Shown: positions 35,052 to 45,630 of the stretch, in pieces
How the letters are laid out: each line of letters starts with the position of its first letter
How positions within the stretch are numbered: position 1 is the first letter of the stretch
Assembly (NCBI GenBank): GCA_025618425.1
Contig: CM046838.1
Coordinates: 7,091,655 to 7,155,654, forward strand
Source of the DNA: Heliocidaris tuberculata
Lineage: Eukaryota; Echinodermata; Echinoidea; Camarodonta; Echinometridae
DNA: 64,000 bases
Reading direction: 5' to 3'
The notes under the pieces: generated by a model
Told to the model about the DNA's origin: nothing
Databases searched by the model: none
Seen by the model: only the letters and a program-made list of their open reading frames with translations
Translations under genes and position numbers: made by a program

Positions 35052-36224
35052 GCAAAGGCGCTCACCTTTCAAGGGCTCATGTCTTCTCACCCCTAAAAAA
35101 ACACACACGCTTTCCCACCCTCTCACAACAATACAGACGCACATACACACCTTTCAGAATATTTCGCTATTAAACACGTCTAATACAAAACCTCCACTAC
35201 GTTAAATGCTTTAGCTGGGATGTTCTGCAAATATTAATAAAAAAACGGCAAATAATATTACACTGCTAATATAGGATAGAGATTTATATAAACAAAAGAC
35301 ATGTAAAATTGAAATTTACCCTTACTTTATTCTAAAGCAAAAGCAGACTCCAAAGAATATAATGATCTCATTCTCTAAACTCTTTAAATTTCGAATATTC
35401 TCTCAGCCGATGGCTTATACTTCTGAATCTGAATCCCATGCAATCATGCATTTGTGGTATATTGATATAAAAAGGACATATGGTTTTTATTCTACCTAGC
35501 CGATGAAAAAAGGGGAACTCTCTCGTGGTTATATAAGGACCCACCTATGCCCAGGGAGCGCCATCTCTAAATGATTTCCTTTGAAAATACCCATACTAAT
35601 GTTGTCCTTTACCAATATCGAAGAAATGATGCTTCATCAATACACCTCTTATCAATAATAAGCAAATAAAAAGTTAAAGATTCATTAATTGGCATAACAT
35701 CGTAAAGAGTGGTTCTAAATAAAAGAGGAGACTTACCTGAATAACACAAAATCTTGGAGAAAACGTACATGCTGCGAACAGAAGAACGCGTCCAAATGTA
35801 TGCCTGTGCTTTCCCACGATATGCGCGTATCGCGTTATTATCAAATTTTCCATTGATAATAGGGCGTGTGGAATATTTAGGAAATTTAATTCCTGTATAC
35901 TCTTCTTTTATTTGAATGGAATAACATTTGCGATGTGATTCAATTCAGGTTTTATTTTTGTTTATTTTCTTTTTGGTTCCCCTCCAATTTTACTCCTTTA
36001 CTACTGATTTTACTTTAAATTTTTTTTATGGGGGGGGGGGGGGGTGAAAATGCATTTTGCCCCCCACTTTTTCGTTTGGGGGAGGCAACCGCCCCCCCCC
36101 ACTTCCGGCGCCTATGTACATGACGGTTACCTATGACAAAAGATAAGGCATTTTCAGAAGATGTAGATACATCTGTATATCTGTGGTATGTGCCTGTCAG
36201 GCTGAAATGTACTATACATGTGTT
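35052..36224. other. Intergenic, nothing recognised
   Basis: AT-rich sequence with a CA-rich patch at 35100-35150. A short hAT-like poly-G fragment lies at 36030-36118, ending CTTCCGGCGCC. Confidence 0.5.
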
Positions 36225-36555
36225 CAGGGGCGGATCCAGGATTTCGTATAGGGGGGGGGGGCACACAAATGCAGGATTGTCAACTTTAGGAAACTGCTTG
36301 GAGGGAGACCCATATTTTTTTGGTCTCTCGCCAGCCCTCCAAAAGTCGCTCAGTGGGGGGGGGGGGGGGTTATGGGGTCCAGTTCCCCTCCATAATTCTC
36401 TGACAAGCAAAAAAAAAAAAAAAAAAAAGAAAAGGTTTTCTGCTCGAAAAGGGGGGGGGGCACAATCGCAAATAGGGGGGGGGGCACATTGCATTGTTTT
36501 CCCTCAAAGGGGGGGGGGGCATGGGCCGGGATTGCCCCCCCTGAATCCGCCACTG
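36225..36555. mobile_element. hAT MITE with poly-G tracts, copy 2
   Basis: The 331-bp element has ends CAGGGGCGGATCCAGG and TGAATCCGCCACTG. It is flanked by a perfect 8-bp duplication CATGTGTT (36217-36224, 36556-36563). It is collinear with 18703-19029, including the A-tract and G runs. Confidence 0.9.
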
Positions 36556-36563
36556 CATGTGTT

Positions 36564-37618
36564 AATTCATAGATACCAAGCAAGCTCCTCTATTATGCCT
36601 TGTCGGATGGTACGGTCAGTGATCGTATTCATAATCTTGACAATATTTTTTGGCTACTTTTGAGAAAGCTATACACTTTTCATAATTTAATAACTTATTA
36701 ATGAAATGACCAATTGACACCAAATTGATTTGAATAAAACACTTTGGAGTTATCTAGTAAGAAGTTTAGGAAAATTAAGGTTTTTATTTACAACCAGAAC
36801 ATTTTTGGGGCAAAGCATCATTTGTCAAAGGGCATGCACGTACTTTGGTGTTTTTCACGGTTTCAGGGGGTCATGCAGTTGAGTTCAGTTCAGCTTTATT
36901 CAATTCCATGTATAAAAACCTTGATCAACATGCAAGAAATATGAAACGTAATACTTACTTGAATATTAAGACATAATCATAACATTTTGCATGCAATCAT
37001 TAAAATATTAAAAGATTGACAATAAAAATAGGAATTTGGTTGCTGTATAAAAACCCTAGTGGGTTCGTCTTGACAGCCACCATGACAGTAAAGAAATTCA
37101 CATAAACAGTAAAATTACGAATGGAATCAAGAAACAATGTCGCTGGAATTCAAGGGAAAACATTTACCCCAATTTTTAGGGGCCGTCTGCATGACCCCCC
37201 CCCCATGCCCCCCCCCGAAGGAAATTTGTTGTCACTATGTGCAGTCACTGACTACCGCAATTTTATTGTTTTCCCAGGCCACCGTAATATCTAGATACAC
37301 CACTGCTTTCACAGTGCTACATTATATAGATTACGTCGGATTCTTTCTAAGGACAGTATTTTGCGGGAAAAAAAAACAAAAAAAAAAAACAAAACAAAAC
37401 AAAACAAAACAAACAAACAAACAAACAACACACAAAACAAATCCATGTAATTACCCCTAGCTTAGCTACATACGGCGTTTCATATAATTATGATTCATGT
37501 ATGAAGCACTTACCGTACATTATTCTAGCACGCGCACACAAGATCAGAAGACTCTTTCCGGTAAGACATTTAAACAAAAATTGACTGGCTCTTGTGTACG
37601 ATATATATTTGATTTGTG
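36564..37618. other. Intergenic, nothing recognised
   Basis: It contains an A/C homopolymer-like run (AAAAC and AAAC repeats, 37370-37430) and poly-C tracts near 37.2 kb. No exon is seen. Confidence 0.5.
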
Positions 37619-37724
37619 ACTTATGTATAAGAAGATTTTCTAAATATATTGAATTAAAGAAAAATATAAATTTTGACATTTATTTGTCTTTCTAAATTGC
37701 GGACGCGCTGCGGAGCTTGATCGA

Positions 37725-37799
37725 GTACCAGCGCTGGCCGTGAGTGCAATACCGAGTTAGCCCGGATCCCGGTACTGCACTCACGGCCAGCGCTGGTAC
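37725..37799. repeat. Perfect 24-bp inverted repeat, 27-nt loop
   Basis: GTACCAGCGCTGGCCGTGAG plus TGCA at 37725-37748 is exactly complementary to 37776-37799. The loop contains CCGAGTTAGCCCGG, the terminal word of the 330-bp TIR family at 11493. Confidence 0.9.
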
Positions 37800-38295
37800 C
37801 GGTACTCTAGTGATTACTCAGTCCTAGGGATACCAAGTTATGCCTTATGGTGGTGGATCCAGTGTCCGAACACTTTTCAGAAAATCAACGATCGCAAATA
37901 AAATATCAAACGAATATCTGTCAAACTTACATAATGAATGCTCAAAGTCCTACATAAAAAGAAGTTGATGGAATTTTAAAAAGACAAGGTAGATTTAATA
38001 CGATATTCCCTTCGAGTGAACCCCTTCCCGACATGCCCGACGACGCGGCGTTTTGGTCCTTGAGGCTTGAAAAAGGTACTGTATTTCCAAAAGGTGTGAA
38101 ACCTATGGGAAAAAGACACAACCTTTGTTTCAATAGTGTGGTTTTCATACGCGTAATCCCACCCGTATGAAAACCCATTTTAGGCGCTTAACTGTACACG
38201 TTCGGTAATTCAATCTGTTCGGAATTACAATCCTTGACTATACTGAACGCATTCCACTGGTTTACATATTCGTACATAAAAAGAATTTTTGTATC

Positions 38296-38442
38296 TCTGA
38301 GTTTTGGTCCTAGGAATAAATAATTTCTTACTATGCCCTCTTGTCTGATCTCTGGATTGTAATACAAGATTTGGTGTTTAATACATCAGAATCGTATTTA
38401 TTAAAAATCTTGTACATTTCAATCATATCACCTCGAGCTCTC
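38296..38442 (-). pseudogene. Reverse-transcriptase fragment, downstream half
   Basis: Encodes RRARGDMIEMYKIFNKYDSD and onward to RSDKRA-stop. It is the continuation of 39778-39845, separated from it by the hAT-like copy B. It is homologous to 10600-10760. Confidence 0.7.
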
Positions 38443-38450
38443 CTGTAAGC

Positions 38451-39769
38451 CACTCATCCAATGTACTAGGTTATGATTATAACCTCGTACTCCTCTTACA
38501 TTACGGGTACGTTGAAACTAAGTTTCACCTAACTCATGCTCTTTTACCTCACCATGAAGTAAATTATTTACTCCGGAGGGGTGACTAGGTATTGAAGCTA
38601 GGTCTAGCTGGTAAAATTATCATTAATTTTTCAAACTTAATGATAAAAAAGACAAATCTTACCACCTTCCAAAGCAAGTCGTCTCTGGCATCGGAGCATT
38701 TTCGGTGGTATGGTGGTTGTGATAGGAAAATCGGACGGGGAAAAAATACTGCCGACCCTTGTCTTTATGAGGTGCCGTTTGTGAAGTTATATTTTTTAAA
38801 GAAACTGTATATCATTTGTATATGTTTTTCCACTTAATTGATAAAGGGAGAGGGAGAGGCTGAAAAATTTGTGGATCTGTAAATAAACTATTGTTGTAAC
38901 TAAGCATGATATCTGTTGGGATTTTTTTACTTATGTATTCGTAATGCTCTTGTTTAATGTGTCTGTTGATTTAAGCTTATCACACTTTTTCTTAATAATA
39001 ACATTGTATATTTGAAAACCTTTCTATGCCTCGCTATTTATTCATCCTTCTGAACATCATTATACAAGACAGATACAAAAATTCAATTTATTAAATCAAG
39101 CCTCCACAAAGTTACCGATTCCCTTTTAAGGGATACAGTGTCAAGCAAAGATATTGGATATTGTGACAATTGTTATTTATAAATCGTGATAAGTGAATCC
39201 TCCTCCCCCCCCCCCCCTTCACATAAATAAATATTGTGAAATCATTTATACTTGAAAGCAAAATAGATAAAATTAAATAATGGATATTGTTAAATCATCA
39301 TTTATAAATAATTAAAAACATGAAAATTATTATTCATAAATACCTGTACTCATTCTATGACATTTTCATACAAATAATTATTTGACAAGGTAAATTATTG
39401 AATTATATTAAAAAAAATTGTCTAAATGATAAATTTACAAACGGCGGCTCATACCACGGAACCCCCAAAAGTAATCTTCTATATCGGGCACAAGAGGGCA
39501 GCAAAATACATAAAAACGGTACAATCAACTGTTACCTCAGCCCAGTCACGGCAAACAACTTTCAAGCTCCAAAATTCAGCTTTTTCAATACCGGGGTGCA
39601 GAAACTTTACATCAAATTCAAGAGTAGACCCAAGGCAACGTATTGGTAAGTGATGTTCCAATTTTACCTTGATATTTATTATGTTTTGGTTAGGACTATT
39701 ACAGCAGGCTGCACATTCAGCAGGGGTACGTGATCTCAAGTGGAACCGAATGGTTCCGAAGCACGAGTG
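38451..39769 (+). mobile_element. hAT-like non-autonomous element, copy B
   Basis: It is 1319 bp, flanked by a perfect 8-bp duplication CTGTAAGC (38443-38450, 39770-39777). The ends are CACTCATCC and GCACGAGTG. It is collinear with copy A (11899-13684) but lacks the piggyBac-type MITE; the uninterrupted site reads CCCTTTTAAGGGATACAG near 39121-39138. Open frames at 38592 and 39398 differ between the copies and are not coding. Confidence 0.9.
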
Positions 39770-39777
39770 CTGTAAGC

Positions 39778-39845
39778 TAAGGTAGGGATATTTAACTGTC
39801 TCAATCGTTGTGCATAAGGCAGCCCCTTTAGCTCTGGGACTAATA
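39778..39845 (-). pseudogene. Reverse-transcriptase fragment, upstream half
   Basis: The minus strand encodes VPELKG-like residues, then LPYAQRL-like residues ending QLNIPTLAY. It is the upstream neighbour of 38296-38442 before insertion of copy B. Confidence 0.65.
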
Positions 39846-40956
39846 ATACTATAATAATACTCGCTCAAGCTCCGCAGCGCGTCCGCAGTTTAGAAACTTA
39901 ATATTAAGTAAGACAAATGTCAAAATTTATATTTTTCTTTATTTCAATATATTTAGAAAATCTTCTTATATACATAAGGGATCTGGGCTAACTCGGCACG
40001 AGGGTGAACTCGGCCTGGGCGGAAAATTGCGGCCGTGTGAGCCCATGATAGAGTTGAATTGATCGCAAAGACTTGTGTTCAACGTTGCCAGAGTTGGCAG
40101 AATTCTGCTTCTGGCAGAATTTTGACTGCTTTAGCATCTAGCATTATGCTAGGCATAATTTGACAAAATTTAACAGAATTTTAGAATAATTCTGGTGGGT
40201 TTTTTTTTTTGCTTGTCAGAGAATTTTTGAGTAAAAATTAGCTGTACGAGCTCTGTGCATGCTGTGCTTTATCAATCGGGGTCGTTACATCAAATCAACT
40301 CCATGACAGTCATAATTGTTGTCGGCGATCTACGGAAATGTCATGGACCTGAAAAACTGTTTCATGAAGACATGATAAACGACAACTCGGTGATATCGAT
40401 ACTCATCGTCGAAAAAACATAGTCTATATCACACATTCACAGTCCATTGAAATTATCGACAATTACCCAAACAGATTTTGAGGCTCAGTTAATTCCCACT
40501 CATAGGCCCTTGCCTATGTGGGACTGTGTCCAACATTCACTGTTGCAGCAGTCACAAACAGACAACAAAATTGCTCTAAGCAAGATTTAATTTTCTTAAA
40601 TTTGCTAGATTACCTAATTCAGGGACTCTTCAACTTTTACTGTGACAAAAATTTGGGGATTCAGAGTTGAAAGTGAAATTTTAAATAATTATTTTCCTCT
40701 CATATATGGATGATCTAGACTGGAAAAAGGCGCCCGCTGATACACACAAAAGCTATTGATGCCTATTCACCCGTAAAAACTAGTCTGGAGTACAAGGTTA
40801 CCTTCAGATAAATCTTGTACATGTTTAAGTGGTTAATTCCCAAATTATTCCAAAATGTCAAAGATAGCAGTGAAGATGAATGCAGGTGATACAAACATCC
40901 CGTTTACATGAAAAGATGTGTTACTTACGGGCTTACGGCATCTTAGTAGGCCTTCT

Positions 40957-42745
40957 GAGAATTTATAAAATTGAGAAAACTCAAGGAGGCTTTTGCGATG
41001 TTCGAATCTAGATTTGTAAGTAAGAGGATATTGTAATTGACTAATTATGGAAAGAGGACCCATATCGTGTTCACTTGAGAGAAAATGATTAAATTAAGAT
41101 ATTTTATGGCCATATTTTCAATATTTATTCATTAAAAGGTACATATAATATTATACATATCAAAGCATTGCGTGAAAAGGGAAAATATAGGGAAAATACA
41201 TACATGAAGTCATGATACTGTACATTGTCGTCGTTCACATGGGTCTATATACAGACTGTTTTCGATGCTGATTCTATGGTAGACGAATGTGGGTATTTTT
41301 AATATTAATCTCATTTACTTGTTGGGGGGTCAAGAAGCCATAAGAACATGTTGTCCGTCTGTACAATATTACAATATGAACATTAGTAACACTATTTGAT
41401 AAAGGAGTGATAAAGGATAGTGCTTGGAGATCAAGAAATAAATGTTCTCTTAATTTACATTTCTTAGTTTTTCGCAGCCCATAGACTAACTAAAAGCTGG
41501 CTTGTGATGGCGTTCTAAAAAGATATGACAGGTCTGAAGTACCGACAAGTCACTTGTCAGGGAAGCTGTCGCTGATCTTTGCAAAGACGGCTTTGTGAAA
41601 CACTTAGCGGACAAGTGGAGCGACAGTGTCGAGATGTCGCTGATCTTGTCGTTGTGACGGTTTGATGAAACGACCCCCTGGTACTGGCCACAGAGCTGTA
41701 CACTCGATGCCTATACTGTGTGTGGAGGGGGATATCAACAAAAAAAAATTTAGATCTAAATATCACCATTTCCCACATAGTGTGAGCCATGCAAACCACC
41801 CTTGGAGTTTGCTCAAGGGGTTACCTTTTAGGATCAACTGAGATTGTAAAAATTGAATGAATAAATAAGAAAAAAAAACCCACAAAAATCGGCAGGTGTG
41901 ATCAGGTTTTTTTTTACCTTTCATGTGTAACTTTTATATATGGGACTACACATGCAAGGTAAGATTTATGTAGTATAGGCATCAAGTGTACAGCTCTGTG
42001 GCCAGTACCAGATTGATATGGTACTGGCCACAGAGCTTGTACAGCTAGATCTAATACACCCCCAAAATGCTGATAAGCTTTTTTTTTTTTTTGCTTTTCT
42101 GAGAATTTTTGAGTAAAATTTCCCCAAATCAGCGACAACTTCCCTGACAAGTGACTTGTCGGTAGAATTCTACTCCAGACCTGTCATATCTTTTTAGAAC
42201 GCCATCACAAGCCAGCTTTTAGTTAGTCTATGGGCTGCAAAAAATGAAAAATGTGAGTTAAGATGAAATTTATTTCCTGATCTTGAAGTACATTTCTTTA
42301 TCATTCTTTTATCAAATAGTTTTACTGATGTTTTTATAATAATACTTTACAGACGGAAAATATGTTTTTATGACTTCTTGACCCCCAACAAGTAAATGAG
42401 ATTAATATTAAAAATACCCACATCGGTCTATCATAGAAAAAGCGTCGAAAACGGAACAGTCTGTATATACAGACCAATTTAAATGACGACAATTTATCAT
42501 GAATGTATTTTCATACAATACTTTGATATGAATAATATTAAATGTATTTTTTATAAATGAATATTAAGAATTGGGTAGTAAAATATCTTAATTTAATGAG
42601 TTTCACTAAAGTTTACACGATTTGGGTCTTCTTTCCATAATTAGTCAATTATGGTATCCTCTTATGTACAAATCTAGATTCGTACATCGCAAAAGCATCC
42701 TCGAGTTTTCTCAATTTTATAAATTCTGAAACATGAGCACTAAAT
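40957..42745. mobile_element. Large diverged inverted repeat (~630-bp arms)
   Basis: The left arm about 40957-41585 pairs with about 42127-42745. Examples are CAAGTCACTTGTCAGGGAAG with CTTCCCTGACAAGTGACTTG, and TAGACTAACTAAAAGCTGGC with its complement. The arms differ by substitutions and small indels. The spacer has a second, nested inversion: TACTGGCCACAGAGCTGTAC (about 41690) against about 41977-42011. No transposase is recognised. Confidence 0.8.
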
Positions 42746-42756
42746 AAGGGGTAACC

Positions 42757-43002
42757 TCGCTATTCATAAGGACCGCTATTCATAAGGACCACTTATTTAT
42801 AAGGACCACTATCCATAACTCGTGACTAAATGAATAGCGGTTTTGTATGAATAGCGTTCCTTCTAAATAGCGAGCAAACCATAGACAAATTACCTCGCTA
42901 TTCATAAGGACCTCCATTCATAAGGACCACTATTCATAATGCATGTTAAATGAATAGCGGTTTTCTATGAATAGTGGTCCTTATGAATAACGAGCGGACC
43001 CC
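42757..43002. repeat. Two adjacent hairpin units built from CTATTCATAAGGAC
   Basis: Unit 1 (42757-42887) and unit 2 (42891-43002) each begin with TCGCTATTCATAAGGACC-type sequence and end with its complement, around AAATGAATAGCGGTTTT. They look like a tandemly duplicated foldback. Confidence 0.7.
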
Positions 43003-43855
43003 CTAAATAAAGCAAATGCTGTGGAGATGCAGATCTATGACTTTATTTCGTCAAAAAAAATTCCAATGAGAAACAACCTTTTCATGCTCGTTTCTTCAGT
43101 TTATATATTCTCGTGGAATAGGAAAACAGCGTAAGTGCTCATGGATCTATGCTGGTTTCCTATTCCACGAGTAACATAATCAAATCTTTTGAAAATCGTT
43201 GAAGCGAGGATTTCTTTAGAAATTGAGAAGAAAGAAGGTACCAGTTCGTTTAGGTGTCGGTAGCCTCAAGCAAGATATAGCCTTGAATTTCACACTAATT
43301 ACACATTTCAGAACATTAAATTCAAAATGATTTGATATCAATGTGAAAAATGATTAGCAAAGAAGTAATGTTGAAAATTTCAAGAAGTAAAATTATACAA
43401 AAACGTTAAATTTAAGGCTAAAACACAGTACGGTGCGTAGCGTGGACTGCAACTCTTGAAACACAGTCACCGCGTAGTGCCGAGTTAGCCCGACCCCCAG
43501 TACCGGTAGTACGGTACGCGCACGGTAAGGTAAGGCAATAGACCACTCAAAGGCCCTTGCCTATGTGGGACCTTTGAAGAGTAAAAAAAAAAAAAAAAAG
43601 CTGACGCTATTCTTCATAGAGCCTTGTTTTTAATCTCGCTCTGCAATATAACAGCCATTTTAGAGTCTAAAGAACCTCTTGAAAATCACCTTTACCATGA
43701 GCTGGCTTCTCTCATCTCCTCTTCACTATAGCTTTAGAGTATTAAAACCCCATTTTTTTACCCTAGAATTAAAAAATATTGAAAACAAAATGTGAAATAT
43801 TAATTTTAATGTTTACCGGTAGGTTCAATATTGTTGCCTTCGCTGCGTTCGTAGA

Positions 43856-43865
43856 CCCGGAAGTG
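43856..43865 (+). promoter_or_regulatory. Possible ETS-family site upstream of DHX36
   Basis: CCCGGAAGTG contains the CCGGAAGT core bound by GABPA/ETS factors. It lies in a GC-richer patch 230 bp before the start codon. The position fits a housekeeping promoter; the transcription start is unknown. A possible 5'-UTR acceptor (ATGTTTTACAG) lies at about 44071. Confidence 0.4.
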
Positions 43866-44089
43866 TCCCGTAATGTCACCGACGTACAGTCACACAATTT
43901 TCAGATCCACCATACGTTAGACAAGACCGCTTCGAGCGGGCTTCGCACACATTCTGAGCAGGCGTCTTCGGCATGCAGTGCTCATGGAGCCATCAGCATT
44001 TCCATATTTTTAAATTTTTTTAAATTTTAATGGGGGATACATATGGAATTTTTGCCCTTGAATGTTTTACAGAGCTAAACAGAGACTGG

Positions 44090-44158
44090 ATGTCAGATGT
44101 CTGGGAGAGGTGGAGGAGGACCAAGAGGGCATGGCTACTCTGGAAGAGGTCGAGGTAG
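44090..44158 (+). other. Overlapping upstream ORF at the DHX36 start
   Basis: An ATG at 44090, seven bases before the DHX36 ATG, opens a 22-codon ORF ([15 protein letters not shown]...) ending at TAG 44156-44158 inside exon 1. It is in a different frame from DHX36. Neither ATG has a strong -3 purine context. It matters only if the transcript starts upstream of it. Confidence 0.5.
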
Positions 44159-44297
44159 AGGGCGTGGTGGTGGTGGTGGAGGAGGAAGGGGCAGGGGAAG
44201 AGGAGGGCCACACCCACCGGGTCTGACAGGGAGAGAGATTGGGATGTGGTATGCACAGAGAGGTCGAGGCAAGAAGAAAGAAAGAGAGCTGAGAGAG
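44097..44297 (+). CDS. DHX36: DHX36 exon 1
   Basis: Residues 1-67: glycine/arginine-rich tail and the RHAU-specific motif, ending KKERELRE. The donor is GTAACA, phase 0. The start is the first ATG in frame with the family motif. Confidence 0.95.
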
Positions 44298-45418
44298 GTA
44301 ACAAGGATCAGACGTTTACACTAACCTTTTCATTGTTAAACTTAGATTTCTTTAAATATGTGTGCGTCAAAGCTTTTTTTGAATTGACGTTTTTGTTTCC
44401 TTCTTGAGCAGAATGATATAAGTAGCATTAAAAACTACTGCAAATGACTGTTAAGTTTTTTTCTACATGTGTATGAACATGGTTAACATGTTCATTACTG
44501 CATTCTCTCATACCCATAGGCTTTATCCCAGGGGCCAACTGGTTGAAATAAAAAGTGTAAATATTGGAGTTTTATCAGTTGCAAACTGCATTTTAATCAA
44601 TGTATGGTAGATAAAGATACTGAATCAGTTCAGCATTTCACCTGTCTTTGAAAATTTCAAAGAGAGTTTGCTTTTGTTGTATTTTCTTGTGTGCTGAGTG
44701 CATTTTGTAAATGCACGTACATGTATTTGAGAATTGCCCAAATTTAGCCTCAAATTTTATATTTAAAAGAGTTATTTCACTCAGTGCTTGTTTTCATTGG
44801 TTATCTGGAAGCCCCACTTTCTTAGATTTTAGATGGATTTTTCATCAGAGCCTCCAAAATATTAAATTGTATTCTCAGAAGCTTATGTATAACTTTTGAA
44901 TGTCATTACTTTTCTGGTATTTTAACATTTATCTGTTGAATAGAGAGGAAGTGTCAACCTGAATGATGAACAAGAGAGGCAGATCAGGCGAATGCTCCAT
45001 GAGGTAGAAGGTATCAGAGAAAATGCGCCTCAACCTAATTCTCAACAGCAGTCCAAAGGTAATTAACAGATTCACTGTCAGTTTGAAGCACCCAATTAAT
45101 TGAGTATGATAGTTTTTTAGACAAAGAAAAGCTTGTCCTTTACATCTGCAAATTGTAGTTTTTATCGTTCTTGTCATAAACCTTATATTTCTTATTTTAA
45201 TTAAAGTGATGCGACCAGCAGAGGTGATAAGTCAGAACTTCTATGGACATCAACTGATGCAGGATCCAAATCTAGATATTCAGCTACAAGAAGATCTGGC
45301 CAAGAAAGAGAACAGTCAACAGTACCAGAAGATGCAGACTTTTAGAAAAAAACTCCCATCATTTACCATGAAAGATGTGAGTACATTGCAGTATAAATAG
45401 TGAACAGTAGTAGTTGTA

Positions 45419-45487
<69 letters not shown>

Positions 45488-45523
45488 ATACTAGCTGTAG
45501 TGGTATTAGTAGTAGTACTAGCT

Positions 45524-45557
<34 letters not shown>

Positions 45558-45574
45558 TAGTAGTAGTACTAGCT

Positions 45575-45630
<56 letters not shown>

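Larger units (their letters stand above)
37619..39979. mobile_element. Composite block bounded by ~110-bp inverted repeats
   Basis: CTTATGTATAAGAAGATTTT at 37619 and its diverged complement ending at 39979 define inverted arms of about 110 bp, both running into GCGGACGCGCTGCGGAGCTT. Inside are a 24-bp perfect hairpin (37725-37799), a reverse-transcriptase fragment (minus strand) and the hAT-like copy B that splits it. Confidence 0.65.
39981..43497. mobile_element. Split copy of the 330-bp TIR element with 3.2-kb insert
   Basis: The left part 39981-40082 (CTGGGCTAACTCGGCAC...GACTTGTGTTCAA) and right part 43262-43497 (CTTGAATTTCACACTAATTA...GAGTTAGCCCGACCCCC) together match 11493-11826. The break falls at the GTGTTGAATTTC position of that copy. 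The intervening 3.2 kb includes a large inverted repeat (40957-42745) and hairpin units (42757-43002). Confidence 0.6.

Noticed and set aside
44020..44304. 94-codon minus-strand frame opposite DHX36 exon 1
   Set aside because: It is the antisense of the glycine/arginine-rich exon, kept open by its composition.
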